Part shown: positions 8,264 through 16,134 of the stretch, one piece after another
How the letters are laid out: the number at the start of each line of letters is the position of its first letter
How positions within the stretch are numbered: the stretch's first letter is position 1
Assembly (NCBI GenBank): GCA_017347485.1
Contig: AP021857.1
Location: 992,001 to 1,056,000 of the forward strand
Source of the DNA: Candidatus Desulfobacillus denitrificans
Lineage (GTDB): Bacteria; Pseudomonadota; Gammaproteobacteria; Burkholderiales; Rhodocyclaceae
DNA length: 64,000 nt
Direction of reading: 5' to 3'
The notes under the pieces: model-generated
What the model saw: only the letters and a program-made list of their open reading frames with translations
Database searches by the model: none
Told to the model about the DNA's origin: nothing
Program-made: the position numbers and the translations under genes

Positions 8264-10836
8264 GCACGAACGAATATTGGGACGACATGCTGCTCAATCC
8301 GCAGCGGCGCAGCTTTCTCAAGACGGCTGCGGCAGGCGGTGCCGTGGCCGCGGCCGGCGGCCTGGCGGGACTGACTTTGGGCAGCAAGGAAGCGCGGGCC
8401 CACGCCTACGAGCCGTATCCGACCGACGACCAGCTCGAGACGGTGGTGACAAGCTGCGACCACAACTGCGGCTCGCGCCACATGCTGGTGGCGCACAAGA
8501 AGGGCGACGTCATCGTGCGGCTGTCGACCGACGACGGCCGCTACCAGGCCGGCGGCGCCTTCGGCCATGAGACCGAGCAGGTGCCGCAGCTGCGCGCCTG
8601 CCTGCGCGGGCGTTCCTACCGCTCGCGCATCTACTCGCCGGAAAGGTTGCTGTACCCGATGCTGCGCGTGGGCGAGCGCGGCGCGGGCAGGTTCAAGCGC
8701 GTTTCCTGGGATGAGGCGCTCGACTTCATCGCGAAAAAGATGGTCGAGCTGAAGGCCCAGTACGGCCCGACCGCCATCCTCGACCAGGCCTATGCCGGCA
8801 CCTCTTACTGCGTGCTGCACAAGTCCGACCAGATCGAGGGCCTGCTGGCGCGCTTTCTCGGCATGTTCGGCTGCCGCACCAATTCCTGGTCGGTGCCTTC
8901 CTATCAGGGCACCACTTTCTCCAGCCGCATGACCTTCGGCACCATCGAGGACGGCAACGAGGACGATGCCTTCGCCCACTCGAAGCTGATCATCATGTGG
9001 GGCTGGAATCCGGCCTACACTTTCCACGGCGGCAACACCTTCTACTACATGCGGCTGGCCAAGCAGCGCGGCTGCAAGTTCGTGCTGGTCGATCCGCAAT
9101 ACACCGATTCCGCCGCCAGCTACGACGCCTGGTGGATCCCCATCCGGCCGGGCACCGACGCCGCCATGCTGGCCGGCATGGCGCACCACGTCTTCGCCAA
9201 CAACCTGCAGGACCAGAAATTCATCGACAGGTTCGTGCAGGGCATGGATGCCGGCACCATGCCCGACTGGGCCAAGGGCCGCGAGAACTTCAAGGACTAC
9301 ATCCTCGGCGCCTCCGACGGCACGCCGAAGACGCCGGAGTGGGCCGAGCAAATCTGCGGCGTCAAGGCCGCGGACATCCGCAAGCTGGCGCAGATGTACG
9401 CCACGACGAAACCGGCGGCGCTGAAGGCCTCCTGGTCGCCCGGCCGCGCCGCCTACGGCGAGCAGTACAACCGCATGGCGGCGGCGCTGCAAGCGATGAC
9501 TGGCAACATCGGCATCCTCGGCGGCTGTGCCGAGGGCGTCGGCAAGGGCTGGCACGCCGAAAGCGTCGCCTATCCCTACGACGATTACGCCAATGTCTGG
9601 TACGCCTCGATCAAGTCCGACCGCTGGGCGCATTGCGTGCTGAACTATCCGAACGTCAAGCGCGAGGAGGTCGGCCTGTGGCCGCGCTCGGACAAGCTCG
9701 ACGGCGTCGTCCCCAACATCAAGGCGATCTGGTGGCACGGCTCCGACTGGTTCAACCAGCTCACCCACATCAACAAGGAAATCCAGGCGGTGAAGAAACT
9801 GGAGTTCATCGTCTGCCAGGATTCCACCATCACCCCTTCCGGCCTGTGGGCCGACGTGCTGCTGCCGATCGCCACGCATTTCGAGCGTCACGGCGTGGCG
9901 CTGCCCTGGTACAAGGGTCATTACTACATCCATCGGCCGAAGGCGATTGCGCCGCTCGGCGAATCGAAGACGGATTTCCAGGTGTTCACCGAACTCGCCT
10001 GGCGGCTGGAGAAGCTCGATCCGGCGCTGAAGGACTTCGGCAAGCGCTACAACCCGCGCGCCGAGCGCGGCTATTTCGACAACCCGGATGCGGTCGACGA
10101 GGCCTACCTTGCCGCCTGGTGGAAGGACAAGGTGCAGGCGCACCAGGGCGTGAAGATGAGCTGGGAGGAATTCAAGCGCCGCGGCGTCTACAAGTTCGAA
10201 TTCAAGCAGCCGCTGGTGGCCTTCCGCGAGCAGATCGAGCGTGACCAGCCCTTCCAGACTCCGTCGGGGAAAATCGAGATATTCTCCACCACGCTGGCCA
10301 GGGTCACCGACTGGACGAAGACGCAGTGGGGCTACGAGATCCCCGCCATTCCGAAGTGGATCGAGCCGTTCGAGTGGCTCAACCATCCGAAGGCCAAGAG
10401 CCATCCCTTCCACATGATCACGCCGCACCCGCGCTGGCGCACGCACTCCATCTTCCACAACATTCCCTGGCTGCGGGAGACCTACCAGCAGGAGATCACG
10501 CTCAACGCCGCCGACGCCAGGCGGCTCGGCATTCGCACCGGAGACATGGTGGAAGCCTGGAACGAGCGCGGGCGCATCGTCCTGCCAGCCTACGTCACCG
10601 AGCGGTGCATGCCCGGCGTGGTGGTGGTGCACGAGGGCGCCTGGATGGACCGCGACCGGAACGGCGTCGATCGCGCCGGCAACCCGGACTTCCTCACGCT
10701 CGACGAACCCTCCCCGGCCGGCGCCTTCGCTTACAACACCATTTTGTGCAGCGTGAAGAAGTCGGACCTTGCCCACCAGCCGGGCTGGGACGTGCAGGCG
10801 ACGGCGCGTTCATACGTTTTCAGACGCGATTACTGA
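8260..10836 (+). CDS. DmsA-like molybdopterin oxidoreductase, Tat-exported catalytic subunit
   Basis: 858-residue member of the DMSO reductase family (bis-MGD molybdenum enzymes). The twin-arginine signal is PQRRSFLKTAAAGG (R16, R17). The N-terminal cluster region reads SCDHNCGSRH, followed by RACLRGRS: C66, C70, H74 and C114. DmsA has cysteine at the third position, so this protein has a Cys-to-His change there. IIMWGWNPA, VDPQYTDSA and WIPIRPGTDAAML match the MGD-binding segments of DmsA. Alignment by eye puts a serine near 214 (SVPSYQG) at the molybdenum ligand. It is encoded with an Fe-S subunit, a TorD-type chaperone and a pentaheme cytochrome, but no DmsC anchor. Likely a periplasmic reductase of S- or N-oxides; methionine sulfoxide is an attractive but unproven substrate, and other oxyanions are possible. 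Confidence 0.88.
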   Translation: MSTNEYWDDMLLNPQRRSFLKTAAAGGAVAAAGGLAGLTLGSKEARAHAYEPYPTDDQLETVVTSCDHNCGSRHMLVAHKKGDVIVRLSTDDGRYQAGGAFGHETEQVPQLRACLRGRSYRSRIYSPERLLYPMLRVGERGAGRFKRVSWDEALDFIAKKMVELKAQYGPTAILDQAYAGTSYCVLHKSDQIEGLLARFLGMFGCRTNSWSVPSYQGTTFSSRMTFGTIEDGNEDDAFAHSKLIIMWGWNPAYTFHGGNTFYYMRLAKQRGCKFVLVDPQYTDSAASYDAWWIPIRPGTDAAMLAGMAHHVFANNLQDQKFIDRFVQGMDAGTMPDWAKGRENFKDYILGASDGTPKTPEWAEQICGVKAADIRKLAQMYATTKPAALKASWSPGRAAYGEQYNRMAAALQAMTGNIGILGGCAEGVGKGWHAESVAYPYDDYANVWYASIKSDRWAHCVLNYPNVKREEVGLWPRSDKLDGVVPNIKAIWWHGSDWFNQLTHINKEIQAVKKLEFIVCQDSTITPSGLWADVLLPIATHFERHGVALPWYKGHYYIHRPKAIAPLGESKTDFQVFTELAWRLEKLDPALKDFGKRYNPRAERGYFDNPDAVDEAYLAAWWKDKVQAHQGVKMSWEEFKRRGVYKFEFKQPLVAFREQIERDQPFQTPSGKIEIFSTTLARVTDWTKTQWGYEIPAIPKWIEPFEWLNHPKAKSHPFHMITPHPRWRTHSIFHNIPWLRETYQQEITLNAADARRLGIRTGDMVEAWNERGRIVLPAYVTERCMPGVVVVHEGAWMDRDRNGVDRAGNPDFLTLDEPSPAGAFAYNTILCSVKKSDLAHQPGWDVQATARSYVFRRDY

Positions 10837-10837
10837 C

Positions 10838-11512
10838 ATGGCCAAGAAACTCGATCGCGAGGAAGTCAAGAAGGCCCTCGAGCGCAAGGTGGCGCAGACT
10901 TACCGGCCGGTGCAGCCGAAGGTTCAGCTCGGCTTCATCCACCACAATGTCGACTGCATCGGCTGCCGCGCCTGCGAGATCGCCTGCAAGGACAAGAACG
11001 GCCTGCCGCCCGGCCCGCGCTTTCGACGCGTGATGTACGTCGAGGGCGGCGCCTTCCCGGACGTGTATGCCTACAAGGTAAACATGTCCTGCAATCACTG
11101 CGCCGAGCCGGCCTGCCTGCCGACCTGCCCCTCGGGCGCGATCTGGAAGCGGGCCGACAACGGCGTGGTCGATATCGACTCGACGCTGTGCATCGGCTGC
11201 CGCCGCTGCGAGGCGGCCTGCCCCTACGGCGCGCCGCAGTGGGATCCGCAGGAGAAAGTCGTCAAGAAGTGCAACATGTGCATCGACGAGCTGGAGGCCG
11301 GCCGCAAGCCCTACTGCGTCATGGCCTGCATGATGCGCGTGCTCGACATCGGCCCCATCGACGAGCTCGCCGCCGGCACCTGGAAGACGACCGCGCTGGG
11401 CCCGGACGACAAGCCGGTGCGCCAGGTGAAGAACATGGCCAATCCGGAACTGACGAATCCTTCCATTGTCTTCGTGCCGCACAGCAAGGGGCGGGTGGAC
11501 GGCGGCTCATGA
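10838..11512 (+). CDS. DmsB-like four-cluster [4Fe-4S] electron-transfer subunit
   Basis: 224 residues with four cysteine groups: CIGCRACEIAC near 40-50, CNHCAEPACLPTC, CIGCRRCEAACPYG, and a split group CNMC plus CVMAC. This is the pattern of DmsB/NrfC/PhsB subunits that pass electrons to a molybdoenzyme. There is no signal peptide, so it is expected to be exported in complex with the Tat-tagged catalytic subunit encoded just upstream (1-base gap). ATG 10838. Its stop overlaps the chaperone start in an ATGA. All cysteine groups appear complete, suggesting four [4Fe-4S] clusters. Confidence 0.92.
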   Translation: MAKKLDREEVKKALERKVAQTYRPVQPKVQLGFIHHNVDCIGCRACEIACKDKNGLPPGPRFRRVMYVEGGAFPDVYAYKVNMSCNHCAEPACLPTCPSGAIWKRADNGVVDIDSTLCIGCRRCEAACPYGAPQWDPQEKVVKKCNMCIDELEAGRKPYCVMACMMRVLDIGPIDELAAGTWKTTALGPDDKPVRQVKNMANPELTNPSIVFVPHSKGRVDGGS

Positions 11513-12240
11513 ACGTGCTGTCGACGCCGATGCGGCTGGCCTTGGCCGAGGATGCCGAAATGCTCGCTGCCCTGCACGACCGCGAGCTGACGGCAGAGAC
11601 GGTTGCCGCCCTGCGCGAAACCGGCTTTCCGGCCAACCTCGGCCTGCTGCCGGCAAGCGATGCGGCGCGCAAGACCTGGCAAATGATGCAGGCGGCCGTG
11701 CCGGCGGTAATCGACGCCGAACGGCTCGACCGGTTCGCCGCCGACTATGCGGCGATCTACCTCACCGGCGCCTATGGCGCCTCGCCCTGCGAATCGGTGT
11801 GGCTGGACGACGACCATCTGGCCTGTCAGGCGCCGATGTTCGACTTGCGGGAAATCTATGCGGCGGCGGGACTGGCTGCGGAAAACTGGCGAAGGCGACC
11901 GGACGACCATCTGGTGCTGCAGCTGCTCTATGTTGCCCATGCGCTCAGACAGGCGAATGATGCCGCTGCCTTGCGCGGGCTTGCCTCGATGCTGGACCAA
12001 CACTTGTTGCGATGGCTACCCGATTTCGCCGCACGCGTGTCGGATCGCTGCGAGCATCCCTTCTTCGCCGTGCTGGCGGGACTGACTTTTCTCTGGTGCG
12101 AGCAGTTGCGCGACCTGCTCGCCGAATGCCTCGCCGAGCCGCGCCCGGCGCGCGAAGCCATCGAGGCCCGCCACGAGCCGCAGCAGCAGGCCGAGACGGT
12201 TCCGCTTGCCTATCTGCCGGGTGCCGCGCCGAGCTGGTAA
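11509..12240 (+). CDS. TorD/DmsD-family molybdoenzyme maturation chaperone
   Basis: Cytoplasmic redox-enzyme maturation protein of 243 residues. These chaperones bind the Tat signal of the catalytic subunit and hold it back until the molybdenum cofactor is inserted. The helical family core is seen in FAADYAAIYLTGAYGASPCESVWL near 79-102, the region of the characteristic YxxLF/P-x-ES motif, and in the helical C-terminal half ending [17 protein letters not shown]. The start overlaps the Fe-S subunit stop. The gene contains one copy of the dispersed CTGACTTT word, and 27 bases around it (12064-12090) are identical to a stretch at 63704-63730. DmsD versus TorD subfamily is not resolved. Confidence 0.85.
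   Translation: MNVLSTPMRLALAEDAEMLAALHDRELTAETVAALRETGFPANLGLLPASDAARKTWQMMQAAVPAVIDAERLDRFAADYAAIYLTGAYGASPCESVWLDDDHLACQAPMFDLREIYAAAGLAAENWRRRPDDHLVLQLLYVAHALRQANDAAALRGLASMLDQHLLRWLPDFAARVSDRCEHPFFAVLAGLTFLWCEQLRDLLAECLAEPRPAREAIEARHEPQQQAETVPLAYLPGAAPSW
12064..12090 (+). repeat. 27-bp exact repeat containing CTGACTTT (copy 1)
   Basis: Identical over 27 bases to 63704-63730 in an unrelated membrane-protein gene, both encoding FAVLAGLTF in the same frame. The core GCGGGACTGACTTTT is one of 13 dispersed copies of CTGACTTT in this window. Confidence 0.8.
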
Positions 12241-12250
12241 GCTTGCGCCC

Positions 12251-12682
12251 GTGAAGTCAATAACGATCTTTTTTGCGCTCCTGCTGGCGAGCGGCATCGC
12301 GCTGGCCACGCCGACCATCGAACTGTCCGCCGGCATGCACCGCATCGAGGCCGAGGTGGCGAGCACGCCGGCCGACCGCGCCACCGGCCTGATGAACCGT
12401 CCCGCCATGCCCACGCACCGCGGCATGCTGTTCGTGTTTGACGAGGCCGGCGTGCAGTGCTTCTGGATGAAGAACACGCTGATTCCGCTCAGCATCGCCT
12501 TCCTCGACGACGACGGCCGCATCGTCCAGATCGCCGACATGCGGCCGCAGTCCCTCGACAACCACTGTTCGGTGAAACCGGTGCGCTTCGCGCTGGAAAT
12601 GAACGCCGGCTGGTTCAGGAGCCGTGGGCTGTCCGCCGGCGCCCGGATCAACGGTATCGGCAAGGCCGCAGCCGGGCGTTAG
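12251..12682 (+). CDS. Secreted DUF192-family protein
   Basis: 143 residues from GTG 12251, ten bases after the chaperone stop and probably in the same operon. The N-terminus is a signal peptide (KSITIFFALLLASGIALA). The body shows the DUF192 signature: ATGLMNRPAMP, GMLFVFDEAGVQCFWMKNTLIPLSIAFLD and a late DMRP. The function of the family is unknown; members are small secreted or periplasmic beta-rich proteins, widespread and usually unlinked to molybdoenzymes, so membership of the redox system is only suggested by position. It converges on sodB with nine bases between the stops. Confidence 0.82.
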   Translation: MKSITIFFALLLASGIALATPTIELSAGMHRIEAEVASTPADRATGLMNRPAMPTHRGMLFVFDEAGVQCFWMKNTLIPLSIAFLDDDGRIVQIADMRPQSLDNHCSVKPVRFALEMNAGWFRSRGLSAGARINGIGKAAAGR

Positions 12683-12691
12683 CGCGAAAAG

Positions 12692-13276
12692 TCAGCCGGC
12701 GTAATTTTTCGCCGCGAAGTCCCAGTTGGCCAGGCTGGCGAGGAAAGTCTCGACGAACTTCGGCCGGGCATTGCGGTAGTCGATGTAGTAGGCGTGCTCC
12801 CACACGTCGATGGCCAGCAGCGCCTTGCTGTCGGTCGTGAGGGGCGTGGCGGCATTGCTGGTATTGGCGATGTCGACCGAGCCGTCCGGTTTTTTCACCA
12901 GCCAAGTCCAGCCCGAGCCGAAGTTGCCGACGGCGGAAGCCTGGAAGACCTTCTTGAACTCGTCGAAGCTGCCCCACTTCTTGTTGATGGCATCGGCCAA
13001 AGCGCCGGTCGGGGCACCGCCGCCGGCAGGCTTCATGCTGCTCCAGAAGAAAGTGTGGTTCCACACCTGGGCGGCGTTGTTGAAGATGCCGCCGGAAGCC
13101 TTCTTGACGATGGCCTCGAGGCCGGCGTTCTCGAATTCGGTGCCCTTGATCAGGTTGTTCAGGTTGGTGACATAGGCCTGATGGTGTTTGCCGTAGTGAT
13201 ACTCGAAGGTCTCCTTCGAGATGTGCGGTGCCAGAGCATCCATCGCGTAGGGAAGCGGCGGTAGGGTATGTTCCAT
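12692..13276 (-). CDS. sodB: Superoxide dismutase, Fe type
   Basis: Cytoplasmic superoxide dismutase of 194 residues. Metal ligands are recognisable: His in [11 protein letters not shown] near 27, His in [10 protein letters not shown] near 74, and the D/H pair in [12 protein letters not shown] near 157-161. The [10 protein letters not shown] context and overall sequence favour the iron form over manganese. ATG 13276. Its stop codon overlaps a CTGACTTT word (12688-12695, reverse strand). It lies beside the putative oxidant-response region, but on the opposite strand with its own upstream region. Confidence 0.93.
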   Translation of the reverse strand: MEHTLPPLPYAMDALAPHISKETFEYHYGKHHQAYVTNLNNLIKGTEFENAGLEAIVKKASGGIFNNAAQVWNHTFFWSSMKPAGGGAPTGALADAINKKWGSFDEFKKVFQASAVGNFGSGWTWLVKKPDGSVDIANTSNAATPLTTDSKALLAIDVWEHAYYIDYRNARPKFVETFLASLANWDFAAKNYAG

Positions 13277-13355
13277 TGCGGTCTCCGTTTCAGTCAGGGT
13301 TGCGAAAACTTGAGCATTTTAGTCGGAATTATTTCATTTGGCAATGTTTGCCTTC

Positions 13356-14711
13356 TCAATCGTACTGATTCAGATCGGTGATTTCAGCATTGGCAGTTCC
13401 AATTCCGAAGGCTAGATGCAAGACATCGCCCTTGGCCAGTTGTGCGCTCGATCGAACGATACGGCCGTCGGCCATCCGCGCCAAGCTGTAGCCGCGTCGG
13501 AGCACGGCCTGCGGGCTGAGGTGCTCGAGGCTGGCGGCGAGGCCTTGCAGGCGATGTTCCTGATGCGACAGCAGAGCCGATGTCCCACCGCGGAGCCTGG
13601 CGAGCAGATCGTTCAGGTCGCGTTGAGCGTGGCTCAGGTCGGGACGTTCCAAAGCGAGGCGCGCTTCGAGCCGCTGCAGGCTGGCTGCGCTTGCGCCGAT
13701 GCGCTGGCGCAGGCCGCCTGCGAGTCGTGTGGCGAGGTGCGCCGTTTCCACACGCAGGCGAGCAAGCCGCTCCCCCGGGTGGGTCAGGCGGCGCGCCAGC
13801 AGGTCGACGCGTTGCATGCGCTCGTGCAAATGCCGTCGCGCTTCCGTGTGCAGAATGGCGATCAGGCGCGACAAGTCGCCCTGCGCCTGCACAAAGCCGG
13901 CGCTGGCCAGTTCGGCCGCAGCGGTGGGTGTGGCGGCACGGCAGTCGGCAACGAAGTCGGCAATCGTCGTGTCGGTTTCATGTCCTATGCCGGTAATGAC
14001 CGGAATCGGGCAGGCATCGATGGCGCGCGCAACCGTTTCCTCGTTGAAGGCCCACAGGTCTTCGATGCTGCCGCCGCCCCGGGCGACGATGAGGACGTCA
14101 CAGGCGCCACGACCGGCCGCAATGCCGATGGCTTCGGCTATGCCTTCAGCAGCGCCTTCGCCCTGTACCAGCGTCGGGAAAATTACAACCGGCAGATGCG
14201 GCGCGCGCCGTTTCAGCGCGGCCAGGACGTCATGCAAGGCAGCGGCCTGCAGCGAGGTGACGATGCCGATGCGACGGGGAAAGCGCGGCAACGGCAGCTT
14301 GCGTTCTGCTGCGAACAGTCCTTCGCTTTCAAGCTTGCCGCGCAAACGCGCGAAAGCCTCGAACAGCGCGCCGATGCCGGCATGGCGCAGGGTTTCGATA
14401 TTGAGCTGGAACCCGCCGCGCGCTTCATACAGGGTGACGAGCGCGCGCGCCTCGATGCGCATGCCATCCTGCAGGCGGAACGGCAGCAATTGGGCGCGGC
14501 CGCGAAACATGACGCAGTCCACCTGGGCGTTATCATCCTTGAGCGCGAAGTAGACATGGCCCGAAGCCGGCCGGCGCAGGTTGGAAATTTCGCCGTTCAC
14601 CCACAACAGCGGGAAGCTACTTTCCAGCGCCTTGCGCACCAGCTGGTTTAGCGCCGACACGGTAAGAACTTCCTCGCCTGACAAGGCTCGCTTTGCAGTT
14701 TCTGCTGGCAT
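13356..14711 (-). CDS. xseA: Exodeoxyribonuclease VII large subunit
   Basis: Large subunit of the bidirectional single-strand exonuclease ExoVII, 451 residues (E. coli 456). An N-terminal OB fold (VNGEISNLRRPASGHVYFALKDD near 39-61) precedes the catalytic core with GGGSIEDLWAFNEE near 212-225 and IGHETDTTIADFVADCRAATPTAAAE near 242-267. A long coiled-coil C-terminus follows. ATG 14711 is divergent from exbB across a 315-base gap. Upstream of sodB on the same strand; 79 bases separate them. Confidence 0.95.
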   Translation of the reverse strand: MPAETAKRALSGEEVLTVSALNQLVRKALESSFPLLWVNGEISNLRRPASGHVYFALKDDNAQVDCVMFRGRAQLLPFRLQDGMRIEARALVTLYEARGGFQLNIETLRHAGIGALFEAFARLRGKLESEGLFAAERKLPLPRFPRRIGIVTSLQAAALHDVLAALKRRAPHLPVVIFPTLVQGEGAAEGIAEAIGIAAGRGACDVLIVARGGGSIEDLWAFNEETVARAIDACPIPVITGIGHETDTTIADFVADCRAATPTAAAELASAGFVQAQGDLSRLIAILHTEARRHLHERMQRVDLLARRLTHPGERLARLRVETAHLATRLAGGLRQRIGASAASLQRLEARLALERPDLSHAQRDLNDLLARLRGGTSALLSHQEHRLQGLAASLEHLSPQAVLRRGYSLARMADGRIVRSSAQLAKGDVLHLAFGIGTANAEITDLNQYD

Positions 14712-15026
14712 CGGATGATTCTAGCCGAAGCCTTGTTTCCTCTTCGCGCCCAGTGAAAGCGGAGGTTTCATTGCACTCCGAGGCAATTTGCCATCTTGTT
14801 GATATTATTGTGATATTATCGAAGCTGCTTTTTTCATCGAAGTAAGAAAAAGTCTTACAGGAAGCCGACTTAGTCAAAGCGCACACGCCGAATCCACACA
14901 CTTATCCACAACTTTTGTGGATAAAGAAAGTGTCGTTTCAGGCCGACGGCAGAACAGCGGTTTTTCTTGCCGAAACAGAAGTGTCGATATACAGTTCGCC
15001 GTTAATTAAAACAACCGGAGCCTTGC
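14712..15026. promoter_or_regulatory. 315-base divergent intergenic region, AT-rich with DnaA boxes
   Basis: Between xseA and exbB. From left to right it holds an AT-rich element with two TGATATTAT direct repeats 11 bases apart (14800-14808, 14811-14819), a small hairpin GTAAGA/TCTTAC (14842-14858), two inverted DnaA boxes (14902-14924) and the exbB ribosome site CCGGAG (15014-15019). No coding region is evident. Confidence 0.6.
14902..14924. promoter_or_regulatory. Inverted pair of perfect DnaA boxes
   Basis: TTATCCACA (14902-14910) and its reverse complement TGTGGATAA (14916-14924), separated by ACTTT. Both match the strong DnaA-box consensus exactly. A weaker related sequence, AATCCACAC, precedes them at about 14891. 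Placement beside an AT-rich tract resembles an initiator-binding region, but neighbouring genes are not those of a normal betaproteobacterial oriC. Confidence 0.65.
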
Positions 15027-15635
15027 GTGTTCGCCATCATCCAAGCTGCAGGCTGGCCCATTTGGCCGCTCTTGCTCGCCTCGATTCTTGCCGTTGCCTT
15101 CATTATCGAGCGGTCGGTTGCGCTGCGCCGAAGCAAGGTCGTGCCCGAAGGCTTGCTGCCGAGCATTGTGGCGGAGTACCGTCAGGGCGGCACAACGGAG
15201 GAGATGGTCGCACGCATCGCCAGGCACTCGCCGCTGGGATGCGTGCTCGCCGCGGGCTTGCGCAACGTGAAGAGCACGCGCGAGGCCATGAAAGAAGCCA
15301 TCGAGGAAGCGGGGCGCGGCGTTTCGCACGAGCTCGAGCGCTTCCTGACCAGCTTGGGCACCATCGCGACGATCGCGCCGCTGATGGGGTTGTTCGGCAC
15401 GGTCGTCGGCATGATCGAGATCTTCGGATCGACGACGGCAGCCGGCACAAACCCGCAGCAGCTCGCCCACGGCATTTCGGTGGCGCTCTACAACACCGGT
15501 TTCGGCCTGCTGATCGCCATTCCGGCCATGATTTTCTATCGGCATTTTCGCGCCCTCGTCGACAGTTTCATCATCGAAATGGAACAGCAGGCGGTGAAGC
15601 TGGTCGAGATGGTGCACGGCCAGCGCGCCGGCTAA
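15027..15635 (+). CDS. exbB: ExbB/TolQ-family proton channel protein
   Basis: Inner-membrane protein of the TonB-energising complex, 202 residues with three membrane segments (about 10-30, 110-135 and 155-175). LTSLGTIATIAPLMGLFGTVVGMI and NTGFGLLIAIPAMIFYRHF are the conserved MotA/TolQ/ExbB channel segments. GTG 15027 with CCGGAG upstream. It pairs with exbD, 13 bases downstream. No tonB or TonB-dependent receptor is adjacent, and in betaproteobacteria this pair commonly lies before lpxK, so coupling to TonB or to another envelope process is not decided by context. Confidence 0.9.
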   Translation: MFAIIQAAGWPIWPLLLASILAVAFIIERSVALRRSKVVPEGLLPSIVAEYRQGGTTEEMVARIARHSPLGCVLAAGLRNVKSTREAMKEAIEEAGRGVSHELERFLTSLGTIATIAPLMGLFGTVVGMIEIFGSTTAAGTNPQQLAHGISVALYNTGFGLLIAIPAMIFYRHFRALVDSFIIEMEQQAVKLVEMVHGQRAG

Positions 15636-15648
15636 GGAAGCACAGGCG

Positions 15649-16068
15649 ATGAATTTCCAGCGCGGGCGCTTCCGGGAGGAACCGGAGATCAACCTGATTC
15701 CGATGATCGACGTACTCCTCGTCATCCTCATCTTTCTGATGATAACGACGACTTACTCGAAGTTCTCCGGCCTCGAGATCAACCTGCCCACGGCCGATGC
15801 CACACAGTCACCGGACAAGCCGAACGAAATCAATGTCGTGGTGAGCGCAGCCGGGGACGTCATGGTCAACCGCGTGGCGGTCGGCGCGAAGGATGTCGAA
15901 GCCATCAGCGCGGCGCTGCGGCGCGCGGGCGGCGGCGAAAGGGAGCCGGTGGTGGTGATCAGTGCCGATGCCAAGGCTGCGCACCAAAGCGTGATCGATG
16001 TGATGCAGGCGGCGCAGCAATCCGGCTACAGCCACATCTCCTTCGCCACGCAGAATCCGTCACGCTGA
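15649..16068 (+). CDS. exbD: ExbD/TolR-family biopolymer transport protein
   Basis: 139-residue partner of ExbB. The N-terminal membrane segment carries the conserved protonatable aspartate in NLIPMIDVLLVILIFLM near residue 24; the periplasmic domain follows, with SAAGDVMVNRVAV and VVISADAKAAHQSVIDVM. ATG 15649 with AGGAAG-containing leader. A strong terminator closes the pair at 16089. Confidence 0.92.
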   Translation: MNFQRGRFREEPEINLIPMIDVLLVILIFLMITTTYSKFSGLEINLPTADATQSPDKPNEINVVVSAAGDVMVNRVAVGAKDVEAISAALRRAGGGEREPVVVISADAKAAHQSVIDVMQAAQQSGYSHISFATQNPSR

Positions 16069-16088
16069 CTCTGGTGCGGCGTATGATG

Positions 16089-16116
16089 CGCCACACGCAT
16101 GCGTGTGGCGTTTTTT
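16089..16116 (+). terminator. Rho-independent terminator after exbBD
   Basis: A perfectly palindromic stem of CGCCACACGC facing GCGTGTGGCG (16089-16110) followed by TTTTTT (16111-16116). It contains an in-frame ATG (16099) that would extend lpxK, which argues against that start. Confidence 0.9.
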
Positions 16117-16134
16117 ATTCCGAACAGGAAAGCC

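Noticed and set aside
8152..10776. 874-codon open frame antisense to the molybdoenzyme gene
   Set aside because: The plus strand encodes an unmistakable DMSO-reductase-family protein; the antisense product has no recognisable domain.
14800..14820. Fur box upstream of exbBD
   Set aside because: The TGATATTAT direct repeats do not fit the inverted GATAATGATAATCATTATC-type consensus.
14790..14930. Chromosomal replication origin
   Set aside because: Only two strong DnaA boxes and none of the usual oriC neighbours (dnaA, rpmH, parAB, gidA); kept as a DnaA-box finding only.
16099..16134. Upstream ATG for lpxK
   Set aside because: It lies within the stem of the exbD terminator and lacks a ribosome site; ATG 16135 has AGGAAAGCC upstream.
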